Position numbers and translations under genes: made by a program. Below, piece after piece: positions 25,315-34,303 of a stretch of DNA of 64,000 bases. The notes below the pieces were generated by a model. The model made no database searches, had not been told where the DNA came from, and was given only the letters and a program-made list of their open reading frames with translations. Positions within the stretch are counted from its first letter, which is position 1; the number at the start of each line of letters is the position of its first letter. Origin of the DNA: an uncultured Veillonellaceae bacterium (GTDB lineage Bacteria; Bacillota; Negativicutes; Veillonellales; Dialisteraceae); NCBI GenBank assembly GCA_927353735.1, contig CAKMIA010000001.1, forward strand, positions 484,789 to 548,788. Reading direction: 5' to 3'.

Positions 25315-26787
25315 TCATCGCCCCATCATGAGGCCCACTGCGTCGCGCTTCACCCGGCGCCAGTCCGCTTCCGCCGCTGCCAGCGCCGCCGTGCTCTGCT
25401 TCACCGCCGCCGTCACCGCGCCGATCCGTTCCGCCGAGGTCCGGCGCACCGGCACACGGAGCAGGCGGGATGCGCACACGCGGCACACACCACCGGCGCT
25501 CATGGCATCCAGAAACAGCTGCCCGATCGGTCCGTCCAGATACCCTTTCAGATATTCCGCTGTATAGCCCTCCAGCGGACGGAGCACCATCACGCCCTCT
25601 GCCGCCGCGGTACCGGCCAGCGAAGGCGGCACCACCGCGCAGCACAGGCCCCCGGCGCGCTTCACCAGCACCAGATCGCCCGCTTCCACGCGCTTCACAT
25701 CGGCCGCCACGTCCTCCTTCACCAGATCCTCCCGGATACAGGAATCCGTCACCGCCTCTTCACGGATCACACGATAGGTGCCCAGCGTCCCTTTCATGGC
25801 CGGAACAGCACGGAATACGCTGCCCACTGCAAAATCCGGATCGAGCAGCCCTGCCGCCAGGATCGTCTGCACCGCTTCACTACCGTTCCAGCCGTACAGA
25901 TCATAGTCCCAGCTGTCCGCCGCGGCGAAATCCGCCCGGCCCAGCGCCGCCCGGTCAAAGGTCCGCACCGCGCCGTCCGCCTCGGCCAGCTCACCGAATA
26001 CCATCCGGCCCGACGGCTCCGCTGCCCCGGACGACAGGAGATCCTTCTCCACCTCGCCGTCCACCACGTGATACATCGAGGCCACCGTACGGGCCTCTGC
26101 CGCCCCGCGGAATACAGACTGCACCGCCTCTGCATCTGACCGGAGCAGCTCGTCCGGCAGCAGCGCCTCCATCCGGCCGCCCTCCGCCAGATGGGCCTCC
26201 ATGGCCTGCCAATACGACGCGCACGCCGGGTCCTTCGTTCCGGCGTAGAAAATATAATCGTAGGTTTCCGTATCTCCGGGGATCTCCTCCATCGTCATGG
26301 ACCGGCCCCGGGCATAGATCATGGCCACCGGCTCCTGCCAGGACGCGTCCGCCACTGCCACGGCGATCCGTTTGCCCCGCAGCGTCACGAAAATATCCGT
26401 CAGGCACGGCAGATACTGCTCCGCTCCCGCAAAGAGCACCGTCTGGCCCGCCTTCTCCGCCTCGGCCGCCGCCCGGCGCACCAGCGCCGCCGTCACAGCC
26501 GAAACAGGCGCCGTCTCCGCAAACATCATAGGGTCCACCGACAGCGCCAGCGTGTAGATCGCCGCATAGGTTTCCACATCGCCCGGCACCACGCCGAGCT
26601 TCTCTGCCGTGAGCTTCTGCGCCGCCTCGCAGAGCGCCTCCTGCGTCAGGCCATACTCCCGGTTCGACGGCTGGCTGAACAGCACATAATCCAGATGCCG
26701 CGCCCGCATGATCTCCCGGAAAATATCCGCTTCCGCCACGCCGAGCTCCGCAAATTTCCGTATCTTTTCTTCTTTCAGCTGCTCCAC
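25315..26787 (-). CDS. Degenerate N6-adenine methylase / specificity-subunit-like protein
   Basis: A 490-residue protein. Its middle resembles the part of type I HsdM methylases after the catalytic motif (HLAEGGRMEALLPDELLRS). The last 160 residues resemble an HsdS half-subunit: LVLVKRAGG, then GYTAEYLKGYLDGP and LLRVPVRRTSAERI followed by a helix. I find no NPPY/DPPY catalytic motif and no clear SAM-binding FxGxG loop, and no restriction subunit is nearby. It may therefore be a DNA-binding regulator derived from a modification enzyme. The GTG start at 26787 has GAGGAGG six bases upstream; a longer frame lacks an RBS. Confidence 0.55.
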   Translation of the reverse strand: MEQLKEEKIRKFAELGVAEADIFREIMRARHLDYVLFSQPSNREYGLTQEALCEAAQKLTAEKLGVVPGDVETYAAIYTLALSVDPMMFAETAPVSAVTAALVRRAAAEAEKAGQTVLFAGAEQYLPCLTDIFVTLRGKRIAVAVADASWQEPVAMIYARGRSMTMEEIPGDTETYDYIFYAGTKDPACASYWQAMEAHLAEGGRMEALLPDELLRSDAEAVQSVFRGAAEARTVASMYHVVDGEVEKDLLSSGAAEPSGRMVFGELAEADGAVRTFDRAALGRADFAAADSWDYDLYGWNGSEAVQTILAAGLLDPDFAVGSVFRAVPAMKGTLGTYRVIREEAVTDSCIREDLVKEDVAADVKRVEAGDLVLVKRAGGLCCAVVPPSLAGTAAAEGVMVLRPLEGYTAEYLKGYLDGPIGQLFLDAMSAGGVCRVCASRLLRVPVRRTSAERIGAVTAAVKQSTAALAAAEADWRRVKRDAVGLMMGR

Positions 26788-26883
26788 TGCGTTCCTCCTC
26801 GAATCGATGTTTTCTTTTCTATGCATTATCTTTTTTATTATAAACGCTGCGCCCGTTATTTCCAAACCGGCGCCTTCCGCGCA

Positions 26884-26914
26884 CAAAAAAACCGCCGGCA
26901 GAAACCGGCGGCTC
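26884..26914 (-). terminator. Rho-independent terminator
   Basis: Minus-strand GAGCCGCCGGTTTCTGCCGGCGGTTTTTTT hairpin with T-tract, just at the end of the amidotransferase remnant; probably its original terminator. Confidence 0.85.
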
Positions 26915-27131
26915 AAAGCGCTCTGAAAAATGATTTGGAAGCGGCCTTCACCAGCGCCTGGAAGAAACGCAGGCACGTATCCGTATCACAGAGGCCGGAC
27001 GGGTCCTTGCCCTGCAGCACGCCCTCGATGATGTCATTCTCCGGATGGGACTGAATGCCCACGATGAAACCCCTGTAAGGATTTTCGATGCCCTCCACCA
27101 CGGGAATATCATCATGCACCGTCCGGATCAT
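26913..27131 (-). pseudogene. C-terminal remnant of a class I glutamine amidotransferase (C26 type)
   Basis: The 72 codons read like the last quarter of a gamma-glutamyl-GABA hydrolase/C26 amidotransferase: VVEGIENPYRGFIVGIQSHPE, containing the catalytic His/Glu motif, then a terminal helix CLRFFQALVKAASK. The nucleophile Cys half and everything upstream are missing, and no ribosome binding site precedes the ATG at 27131. The frame starts where AT-rich foreign sequence begins. A full-length relative lies at 40119-40856. Most likely an N-terminal deletion by insertion; 3' terminator retained. Confidence 0.65.
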
Positions 27132-27216
27132 AAAACGAATATATTATTTTCTCTCTTGAAATTTTACCAATCTAATATTAGAATAATACCAAAATGGTAA
27201 AAAAGGGGGACGAGAT

Positions 27217-27552
27217 ATGACGGTAACTCTCATGAATGTATTCAACTCCAATGACTTAAAGGTCGCCGGTAAAACACCGGCTAACATTGTCTCTTTAGCG
27301 TTTAAGCCCAACAAAAAAACCGGGGATAGAATCGTGCGGGCTGCGCTGGATGATGGAACAACATTAATCAAAACAGTGACTGCTTCCGGCGTGGTATCTG
27401 AAACAGTGCATAAACTTCCGGAAATCAAATCTGTTGACCAGAGAAATCAGGTCATCAGGGATTTAGCCAAACAAAAAATGACTCAGGAGACCATTGCCAC
27501 CATGTTGGATATATCGCAATCCACCGTATCCAATGTTTTAAAAAAGAAATGA
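27217..27552 (+). CDS. Small HTH DNA-binding protein
   Basis: A 111-residue protein. The C-terminal 45 residues form a typical helix-turn-helix (VIRDLAKQKMTQETIATMLD, then ISQSTVSNVLKKK). The N-terminal half is beta-rich (VSLAFKPNKKTGDRIVRAAL) and not recognised. GGGGG lies upstream of the ATG at 27217. It is AT-richer than the surrounding core genes and sits alone, divergent from the truncated amidotransferase. It is probably a small regulator brought in with the insert; target unknown. Confidence 0.6.
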   Translation: MTVTLMNVFNSNDLKVAGKTPANIVSLAFKPNKKTGDRIVRAALDDGTTLIKTVTASGVVSETVHKLPEIKSVDQRNQVIRDLAKQKMTQETIATMLDISQSTVSNVLKKK

Positions 27553-27553
27553 C

Positions 27554-27596
27554 AAAAAGAGCCAACTGACCCATTAAAATCAGCTGGCTCTTTATT
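27554..27596. terminator. Bidirectional terminator
   Basis: AAAAAGAGCCAACTGA pairs with TCAGCTGGCTCTTT, flanked by A and T runs, between the HTH gene (plus) and the DUF3825 gene (minus). Its 3' arm AATCAGCTGGCTCTTT recurs exactly at 28767-28782. Confidence 0.8.
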
Positions 27597-27606
27597 TAAT
27601 ATAGCA

Positions 27607-28398
27607 TTACGGATTAAGCCAATCACGATCTGGTCGTGCTAAAAGACGTGCATTATTCATCGCCTGATCAAGCGTTAAACAAGTTGATGCACGGTATATA
27701 GTCCCATAATCCTCTACTACAATAGCCAGATCTGCAATATCTGGTGCTGATAAGCATAGAGGAATAAGTAATTGAATTGTTCCTGTCGTAATAAAATATT
27801 GTGGAACAGCAATTTTATAATTACGGCGAAGTCTTTCCTTAGCAGCTTTCACACTCCCATCAATAATTATCTGTAAATTGTAATCCGACATGCTTGAATA
27901 CGGTTCTGGAAATCTATCTTTATTATCCTGAATAATATGCTCCACATTTACGACAAGCTTTTTTCGCGGATCAAACACTAATTTAGCCGGATCGTCCCAG
28001 TAAAATGCCATTTCCGGCAGTTCAGCATATCGCCGTACTTCCCCTTCCCCTCTTCTAAAGAATCGATTAAAATACCAATAACAATCGATACTGGGATTGG
28101 TATTCTCACAAAACTGCATGTATATCGGTTCATGCTGAACTTTGGATAAAAGACCTGTATCAAAACAGCAAAATCTTGAGTCTATAGAATAGGCGACCTT
28201 TTTCTCCCGTGACAATCGAATATAGGTATTTCGAATATAATTCTCTAATATTGGTAAACTTGATTTACTAACCGTATTGTGGTAATTCCATTCTTCATCT
28301 TCAGCTATAGAGGCCAGATCTTCAATAACACCATGAAAATTATTAATTTGAGCAAATTCATATAAGGATTCAGGAAGCTCATACATATCACGCTTCAT
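27607..28398 (-). CDS. DUF3825 domain protein
   Basis: A 263-residue protein that matches the pattern of the DUF3825 family: central FDPRKKLVVNVEHIIQDN, then YKIAVPQYFITTGTIQLLIP and a C-terminal TCLTLDQAMNNARLLARP. The biochemical role of this domain is unknown; it is found in scattered bacteria, often alone or fused to RNA-binding modules. The start at 28398 (MKRDMYELPES) has GAGGAGGAG upstream. AT-rich composition and odd codon use compared with guaA and rdgB indicate transfer. Confidence 0.65.
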   Translation of the reverse strand: MKRDMYELPESLYEFAQINNFHGVIEDLASIAEDEEWNYHNTVSKSSLPILENYIRNTYIRLSREKKVAYSIDSRFCCFDTGLLSKVQHEPIYMQFCENTNPSIDCYWYFNRFFRRGEGEVRRYAELPEMAFYWDDPAKLVFDPRKKLVVNVEHIIQDNKDRFPEPYSSMSDYNLQIIIDGSVKAAKERLRRNYKIAVPQYFITTGTIQLLIPLCLSAPDIADLAIVVEDYGTIYRASTCLTLDQAMNNARLLARPDRDWLNP

Positions 28399-28748
28399 GA
28401 TTACTCCTCCTCGTGACCAATTAAAGCTTAATTTTATAAGCATCTATAACGCATAGTACCACACCAACAGATTTTCGCCAAGAAATATTAAGGCCTATAA
28501 TAACTTCATAAGATCAAAGTTTATTCGGCTTCCCATATCTTCCTTTATTCCCCTCAAAGCAGCTCTTGCTCACTTGCATTTCAATCCCCAATACGCATAG
28601 GGTATTGAATTGTTTAACATATTTATCGCTCCTCATTTTTGGTTAAACATGACCAGCCTGCAAAGCCTTCTATGAGATAACAATTAAATTTTAGCAGGCA
28701 TACATTCAATAAAAAATAATTATATATACAAAAATAAACCATGACACA
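28399..28748. other. AT-rich intergenic stretch, no gene seen
   Basis: About 350 bp of strongly AT-rich sequence with stops in all frames. It probably holds the promoter of the DUF3825 gene (minus strand). It ends at the guaA terminator. No RNA gene or insertion sequence is recognised. Confidence 0.5.
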
Positions 28749-28786
28749 GAAAAAGCCAGCCGATATAATCAGCTGGCTCTTTTTAT
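28749..28786 (-). terminator. Rho-independent terminator of guaA
   Basis: Minus-strand AAGAGCCAGCTGA / TCGGCTGGCTTTTT hairpin directly after the guaA stop. Confidence 0.85.
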
Positions 28787-28794
28787 TTATTCCA

Positions 28795-30333
28795 TTATTC
28801 CCATTCGATCGTGCTCGGCGGCTTGGAGGTGATATCGTAAACTACGCGATTGACCCCTTCCACTTCGTTGACGATGCGGCGGCTCATTTCGTCGAGGACT
28901 TCCCACGGGAAGCGGACGTAATCAGCAGTCATGCCGTCAGAGCTGGTGACCGCGCGGATGCCTACGGTGTAATCGTAGGTGCGTTCGTCGCCCATGACGC
29001 CTACGCTGCGGATGGCCGCAGGAAGGATGGCAAAGGACTGCCAGATGTCATTGTAGAGGCCGCGTTTCTGGATGACGTCGCGGACGATGAAATCGGCCTT
29101 GCGGAGGATTTCCAGACGTTCCTTCGTGATGTCGCCGATGATGCGGATCGCGAGGCCCGGGCCCGGGAAGGGCTGACGGTTGACGACTTCTTCCGGCATA
29201 TGGAGCTGACGGCCCAGTTCACGGACTTCGTCCTTGAAGAGTTCACGCAGCGGTTCGATGAGCTGGAATTTCATATCCTTCGGGAGACCGCCTACATTGT
29301 GATGGCTCTTGATCGTGGCTGCCGTTGCGGTGCCGCTTTCCACCACGTCAGGATAGAGGGTGCCCTGAACGAGGAATTTCACATCGTCCAGCTTGTCTGC
29401 TTCTTCCTGGAAGGTGTGAATGAATTCCGCGCCGATGATCTTGCGTTTCTTTTCCGGTTCGGTGACGCCCTTGAGGAGGGACATGAAATGTTCCGATGCA
29501 TCCACATGGATGAGGTTCATATGGAATTTGTGCTTGAACGTTTCCACTACCTGTTCCGCTTCGCCAAGACGGAGGAAGCCGTGATCGACGAATACGCAGG
29601 TGAGCTGATCGCCGATAGCCTTGTGTACGAGAACGGCTGCCACGGAGGAGTCAACGCCGCCGGAGAGGGCGCAGATGACCTTGTGATTGCCTACCTTTTC
29701 ACGGATCTGGGCAACAGCGATGTCGATGTAGCTGCCCATGGACCAGCCGCCTTCACACCGGCAGACGGAGAAGAGGAAGTTCTTCAGCATCTGGGTGCCT
29801 TCTTCGGTGTGGACCACTTCCGGATGGAACTGTACGCCGTAGAGGCGGCGTGCTTCGTCAGCGACCGCTGCGGTGGGCGTGAGATCGGTATGGCCTGCGA
29901 GGCCGAAGCCTGCGGGCATTTCCGCTACGGAGTCGCCGTGGCTCATCCATACGGCGGTCTTTTCGGATACGCCTTCGAAGAGCGGGCAGCTGCCGTCGCG
30001 ATAGAAAACGGTGTGGCCGTATTCATGCTTTTCCGGACGGGCTACGCGGCCGCCCAGTTCATTGCACATGAGCTGCATGCCGTAGCAGATGCCCAGCACC
30101 GGAATGCCTGCATTGAATACCGCCTTGTCCATTTTCGGCGCGCCTTCTGCATTGACGCTGGACGGGCCGCCGGACAGAATAATACCTTTGGGGTCGTGAG
30201 ACAAGATTTCCTCTGCCGACTTGGTGTACGGCAGAATTTCACAGTACACGCCGCATTCACGGACACGGCGCGCAATGAGCTGTGCGTACTGTCCGCCGAA
30301 GTCGACGATGATCACTGTTTCCTGGTGTTTCAT
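28795..30333 (-). CDS. guaA: GMP synthase (glutamine-hydrolysing)
   Basis: A 512-residue enzyme converting XMP to GMP. The N-terminal class I amidotransferase has the nucleophile in LGICYGMQL near residue 82 and the QFHPEV histidine near residue 170. The ATP-pyrophosphatase domain has the P-loop LSGGVDSSV near residue 225. The C-terminal dimerisation domain ends in the conserved [19 protein letters not shown] precedes the ATG at 30333. Monocistronic with its own terminator. Confidence 0.97.
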   Translation of the reverse strand: MKHQETVIIVDFGGQYAQLIARRVRECGVYCEILPYTKSAEEILSHDPKGIILSGGPSSVNAEGAPKMDKAVFNAGIPVLGICYGMQLMCNELGGRVARPEKHEYGHTVFYRDGSCPLFEGVSEKTAVWMSHGDSVAEMPAGFGLAGHTDLTPTAAVADEARRLYGVQFHPEVVHTEEGTQMLKNFLFSVCRCEGGWSMGSYIDIAVAQIREKVGNHKVICALSGGVDSSVAAVLVHKAIGDQLTCVFVDHGFLRLGEAEQVVETFKHKFHMNLIHVDASEHFMSLLKGVTEPEKKRKIIGAEFIHTFQEEADKLDDVKFLVQGTLYPDVVESGTATAATIKSHHNVGGLPKDMKFQLIEPLRELFKDEVRELGRQLHMPEEVVNRQPFPGPGLAIRIIGDITKERLEILRKADFIVRDVIQKRGLYNDIWQSFAILPAAIRSVGVMGDERTYDYTVGIRAVTSSDGMTADYVRFPWEVLDEMSRRIVNEVEGVNRVVYDITSKPPSTIEWE

Positions 30334-30472
30334 TGATTCCCTCCCTCATGAACTGAAAAATGCTCTGCACTGATCCTGCTTAAACCACATTATCTTAGAT
30401 TATATCATATAACGCGCCCATTCCAGCAAGTTTTTCCGCCGGATTTCCGTCTTTTCGCAAAACAGAAAGAAA

Positions 30473-30498
30473 AGCAGGTCCGGTGACCTGCTTTCTGC
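30473..30498 (-). terminator. Rho-independent terminator
   Basis: Minus-strand AAAGCAGGTC ACCG GACCTGCTTTTC after the coiled-coil gene. Confidence 0.8.
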
Positions 30499-30503
30499 TG
30501 CTG

Positions 30504-31331
30504 TCACGCGCCGATCTGGTGGATGACGTCGCGGGCGTGGCGGGATGCGTTCACGAGCGATTCCTTGACGGTCGCATCTTCATTGAGTACATGGAAATCC
30601 GCCATGTCCTGAATGAGTTCCGCGATCTGTACGCCCCGTGCCACGGAAATTTTTTCATTCATCGTATATTTCGACCAGTCCCGGCCGCTGCTTCTCTGGA
30701 GCCGGCGGATGTCCTCCGTGCAGTCGTCGAGCAGATCGCCCAGATCATACATGACCTCCGCTGCCTTCTGCGCTGCGTGATGGATGGACTGGAGGCGGGA
30801 GCAGATCTCCGTCACCTTGTGTCCGAAAGCATCCAGCTCGGTGATCACGCCGTGCAGATCTTCAATGGATCCGTTTTTCAGAGTATCCTCATTGAAATGG
30901 AAATCCGGCGTCCGGGCATACCAAGTGAGCAGCCCCGGTCCGAAGAGCATGGTGGACTCGGAACGGGCGGAATAGCCTACGGTCCCGGCGTCGCGAATGC
31001 GGTCGTACATATCCACCAGCGTGTGAAGCCGTTTCTGATCCAGAGGGTCTGCCCGCAGATCGATATAGCCGCTGCAGTCCTCCAGATGAACATTTTTCAG
31101 CTCCTCATATTCATGGAGAAATTCATCCATCTGCACGGCCAGTACATTGATGCGGATCTTTTCCAGAATGCCCATAGCGGACTGTGCGCCCAGCCGGGCC
31201 CGTTCGATGCGGCGGTCAGCACGCCGCCACGCCCGGTCGGCTTCCCTCTGGAGCTTCGGAAGCATTTCCCTCTGTTCCCGGTCTCCTTCCAGTGCTTCTT
31301 TCAAAATCCTGATTACATTGGAAATGGTCAT
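30504..31331 (-). CDS. Coiled-coil protein of unknown function
   Basis: A 275-residue soluble protein that is almost entirely helical. It has charged heptad-like stretches at about 10-100 (EMLPKLQREADRAWRRADRR) and 140-230 (LHGVITELDAFGHKVTEIC ... EVMYDLGDLLDDC). It has no signal peptide, membrane segment or recognised motif. The start at 31331 (MTISNVIRILKE) has AAGGAGG upstream. Composition matches the core genome, so it is a resident lineage-specific gene. The long helices suggest a structural or partner-binding role; I do not recognise the family. Confidence 0.6.
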   Translation of the reverse strand: MTISNVIRILKEALEGDREQREMLPKLQREADRAWRRADRRIERARLGAQSAMGILEKIRINVLAVQMDEFLHEYEELKNVHLEDCSGYIDLRADPLDQKRLHTLVDMYDRIRDAGTVGYSARSESTMLFGPGLLTWYARTPDFHFNEDTLKNGSIEDLHGVITELDAFGHKVTEICSRLQSIHHAAQKAAEVMYDLGDLLDDCTEDIRRLQRSSGRDWSKYTMNEKISVARGVQIAELIQDMADFHVLNEDATVKESLVNASRHARDVIHQIGA

Positions 31332-31407
31332 AATATTTCCTCCTTGCCCGTGCATGCCGCACCGGCGGCATTTGTTGTCTTCCCTTTATTTTAGATGAAA
31401 TCGACTC

Positions 31408-32196
31408 TCATGCGTTATTGAAATTACCTATAACGGAAGGTGTCTCTTCTGCTGTATCGGAACGGATCTCCACAGAAGGCAGTGCCTCGATGCTCACCTG
31501 CGGCTCATGGCTGGTGATCTCCACTGTTACCGGCGGTTCGGCAGCCGGTGTCTGGCTCTGCGCTTCTCCGGCATCTGCATTCTGCGGCTTTGCCGTTCCG
31601 CTGTCAGACGGTGCCTGTCCGACGTCTGTCTTCTGCGGCGAAGCTCCGGCTCCATTGTCCGGCGCGCTGCCAGTCTCAGCCGGAGCGGCGGGCTTTCCGG
31701 GAGCTGCTGCCTCCGGAGACGCTGCCGGCTGCGCTGTGCCTCCTGCTTTGGCTGCCTCTTTGGCTTCCCATTTCTTCATGATTACCTGCTGGAGCTCACT
31801 CACAAACTGGGCGCGCCGGGTCGGATCATTGAGCACAGCCAGAATGCTGTCCGCGCACACCTCCTCGGCACTGCCGGCCCGCACCGGCTCCCATGCACCA
31901 TTCTCTCCGGGGAGAAAGCTCTTCCCGTCGCCGGAGAATCGGTACACCGCCCGTCCCGCAGTGACGCGCTGATTCGCATCGGTCCGCACGATGGCCGCTT
32001 CCACCACCATGGCATCTCCGTCCGCATCCAGCACATGCACTGAGGACGGGTCCACATGCATACTGTCCGCAGCCCCCGCCGGTGCCGCCACCGGCAGAGC
32101 CTTTTCCCCGTCGCCGGCAGCCGCCTGCGCCGCACCGGCCGGCCACGGAGCGGCCAGAGCCGCCAGAAAACATGCTGTCCAGAATAGCTGTCTCAT
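31408..32196 (-). CDS. Secreted protein with Ala/Pro/Gln-rich linker, function unknown
   Basis: A 262-residue exported protein. It has a signal peptide (MRQLFWTACFLAALAAPWPA) and a folded domain of about 100 residues (VVEAAIVRTDANQRVTAGRA, YRFSGDGKSFLP). A low-complexity region rich in Ala, Pro, Gln, Gly and Ser follows (about 150-220), then an acidic end. Such an arrangement suggests a periplasmic or surface protein with a flexible spacer. GAGGTGAATC lies before the ATG. It is adjacent to, and in the same direction as, the coiled-coil gene, 76 bp away. No family recognised. Confidence 0.6.
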   Translation of the reverse strand: MRQLFWTACFLAALAAPWPAGAAQAAAGDGEKALPVAAPAGAADSMHVDPSSVHVLDADGDAMVVEAAIVRTDANQRVTAGRAVYRFSGDGKSFLPGENGAWEPVRAGSAEEVCADSILAVLNDPTRRAQFVSELQQVIMKKWEAKEAAKAGGTAQPAASPEAAAPGKPAAPAETGSAPDNGAGASPQKTDVGQAPSDSGTAKPQNADAGEAQSQTPAAEPPVTVEITSHEPQVSIEALPSVEIRSDTAEETPSVIGNFNNA

Positions 32197-32353
32197 GATT
32201 CACCTCATTCCCGCCCTTTCAGGCCTCTCTGCCGGAGTCTCCGGCCTTATATTTTTCCTATTTATATCGTTTTATGGTATATGTTTCATTATATCATGAG
32301 TCCTTCTGCCTCTCACGTATTCCCCGCTGATTTCATCAAAAAGCAACAAAAGC

Positions 32354-32382
32354 TTGACAGATTCCGGGAAATATAGTATCTT
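32354..32382 (+). promoter_or_regulatory. Promoter of tRNA-Ser
   Basis: TTGACA (32354-32359), 17-bp spacer, TATCTT (32377-32382), 18 bp before the tRNA 5' end. Confidence 0.65.
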
Positions 32383-32399
32383 GAATAAGTCACCGATAT

Positions 32400-32490
32400 G
32401 GAGTGGTACTCAAGCGGCTGAAGAGGACGGTTTGCTAAATCGTTAGACCGGGCAACCGGTGCGGGGGTTCGAATCCCCCCCACTCCGCCA
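32400..32490 (+). tRNA. tRNA-Ser (anticodon GCU)
   Basis: A 91-nt class II tRNA with encoded CCA. The acceptor stem GGAGTGG pairs with CCACTCC, the anticodon loop TTGCTAA gives GCU (AGC/AGU), and it has a long variable arm and the T-loop TTCGAAT. It borders an AT-rich accessory stretch on its 3' side. Confidence 0.95.
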
Positions 32491-32492
32491 GA

Positions 32493-32546
32493 CAAAAAAA
32501 GACGGTTTCTTACGATACGATTTAAGAAACTGTCTTTTTTATTTTT
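32493..32546 (+). terminator. Rho-independent terminator of tRNA-Ser
   Basis: AAAAGACGGTTTCTTA pairs with TAAGAAACTGTCTTTT around a ten-base loop, followed by TTATTTTT. Confidence 0.85.
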
Positions 32547-32800
32547 CAGTTTGGCAGCCTGGTGGTAGCCTTGCATTGAGTATTTACAAAAACATAAGAA
32601 ATGATGCAAGGGAAAATAAGTCCCATTGATATTAACAACCGAACTGGACCTATGAAAATTTTTAAGTTTTCCGTCATGCCATACTGACAAGTCCATTACT
32701 CATCTCCGTTTCAGAGCTTTTCAAGGAAATTTCCCATTACCTGCCTCGCCTTTTCCACGCACTTTTATTTGTTACAATATATGCAGAAAGGAGTGATTCT

Positions 32801-33334
32801 ATGATAAACTGGGGATCTGCTATCCTTGGTGCTGCATCATCCTTACTGGTATCTATGTTTATGCTCCATTATCAAAACTGGAAAGCAAATGTTCGCGATA
32901 GAGTTTCCATTTTTTACCGGGCACGAAAACAAATCAGACTAACTCTTGAAGCGCTGGATCTATCCAGATCAGCCCCTGACAGAAAAGCTATCCTTCAGGA
33001 AAAGATTCAATTCCTTCCTGCTTATCCATTTTCCAATGACGACCACACGGACGAAGCATTTCGCGCATTGTCTGAATATTATGACACAGAATTACTTTAT
33101 GCAATTTCCGGTGACATAAATTATTCCGAATTTGAAAAAATAACTTCAGAACAACTCCGTCTCCTGGATCTGATGCTGAATTCATGGACCGCTCCTCTAC
33201 AAGATGGAACATTTCTTTATTACATCAAACATATCATTACCGGGTACATCCATGATCTGAAATTGCTATGGATGTACTTAAAATCCAAGATTCCGAACTC
33301 AAATAACCCCTCTCAGAATAATAATTCTGAATAG
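32801..33334 (+). CDS. Membrane-anchored protein of unknown function
   Basis: A 177-residue protein with a single N-terminal membrane helix (about residues 4-23, SAILGAASSLLVSMFMLHYQ). A helical cytoplasmic part (DRVSIFYRARKQIRLTLEAL) and a polar Asn/Ser-rich tail follow. AAAGGAG precedes the ATG at 32801. AT-rich and unlike its flanks in codon use, so probably acquired. No family recognised; single-helix small proteins of this kind often belong to defence or stress modules, but no partner is seen. Confidence 0.55.
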   Translation: MINWGSAILGAASSLLVSMFMLHYQNWKANVRDRVSIFYRARKQIRLTLEALDLSRSAPDRKAILQEKIQFLPAYPFSNDDHTDEAFRALSEYYDTELLYAISGDINYSEFEKITSEQLRLLDLMLNSWTAPLQDGTFLYYIKHIITGYIHDLKLLWMYLKSKIPNSNNPSQNNNSE

Positions 33335-33449
33335 AAATAGTCCATCTACTCCCAATTTGCTGCATAAATTTTCTCTTATTCTTTTTAGAGGCCTCACTAA
33401 AATATCTTCTATTAATGTTCTACTACGTATAAAAAGGAGATGATGCGCG

Positions 33450-33650
33450 GTGGAAATGATGCCTGTCCAGTCTTCCAATGTATCTTCCATCGGATATCAG
33501 AATGGATGCATTTATGTCCAATTTCATAGCGGTGCTGTTTATCAATATTTCGCCAGCGAAGAATTATTTCAGCAATTTCTCAAGGCGCCGTCCAAAGGCC
33601 GCTTTGTCCATCAGCATTTGAAGCAGCTCCCCTACCATCGAATTCGCTGA
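33450..33650 (+). CDS. KTSC domain protein
   Basis: A 66-residue protein that is one complete KTSC domain: the V-x-SSN-x-x-SIGY start (VQSSNVSSIGYQNG), the IYVQFHSGAVYQYF strand pair, and a closing KGRFVHQHLKQLPYHRI. KTSC domains (named after lysyl-tRNA synthetase, where one is fused) occur as small stand-alone proteins, often in phages and accessory regions; nucleic-acid binding is presumed. The GTG at 33450 has AAGGAG ten bases upstream; ATGs at 33456 and 33459 are alternatives. Confidence 0.68.
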   Translation: MEMMPVQSSNVSSIGYQNGCIYVQFHSGAVYQYFASEELFQQFLKAPSKGRFVHQHLKQLPYHRIR

Positions 33651-34303
33651 TCGCGGAAAAACTCATCAGCTTCATCTATTACTTTACCGGCAAGCTTTTC
33701 ACCCATCACCTTTTCACGTCTGCGGAAGAGACATCGAAACCATATATCCTTTCAGCCATGTCAGTAAATTTCTATTCTCAGAGTGCAGTAAATCTGCACT
33801 TCTTTTCTTTGCGCCTACTCTTGTTTGCTTACATCATGATATGGACCTGATACTTTCTCGTTCTCTGCCTGTACAAATATTTTGACCTGATCCTTTGTTT
33901 TTCCTAGTAGAATTATTTTCCGATTTCCCGGAAAGTGAGTTGCTATGAATAGAATCCTATTCTACAATCGATTTCAGAAAGAACAATTAAAATAATCATA
34001 ATTGAAGGATCACCATGCAGATCTCATTCCACTGTAGTCTATCGCTGTAATGGCTTCACGGAGTATGAACTCCATGACCGGGCAAAAAAGTAATCCGGTT
34101 TGCCGTTGTTCTCGTTACCGGAAACAGGGCCATAGGAACACAAATCAAAATTGATGCAGAGATAAATTTTACCGGACTAAACTCTACGATTTATTTTCCT
34201 CTCACCTGTGCACTATAGAAAAGCCTATCTCTAATCCGCATTCTGTACGGTTTGTAAGAAACGTGAAAAATCTGGTATTTTACCATATAAAGGAGAAAAC
34301 ATC
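33651..34303. other. Non-coding or decayed stretch, about 650 bp
   Basis: No intact gene is found on either strand. Short open fragments occur, for example a 29-codon piece near 34010-34095 ending YELHDRAKK, which looks like the tail of a decayed gene, but they lack start signals. The composition is AT-rich like the surrounding accessory genes. The promoter of the small secreted protein at 34304 must lie in its last 150 bp. Confidence 0.4.

Noticed and set aside
25315..26787. Active type I restriction-modification system
   Set aside because: No HsdR, no separate HsdS and no methylase catalytic motif.
27144..27428. 94-codon minus-strand frame opposite the HTH gene
   Set aside because: No SD; the plus-strand frame has a proper HTH domain and SD.
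33299..33490. 63-codon minus-strand frame
   Set aside because: Overlaps the KTSC gene start and the end of the membrane-protein gene, no SD, no motif.
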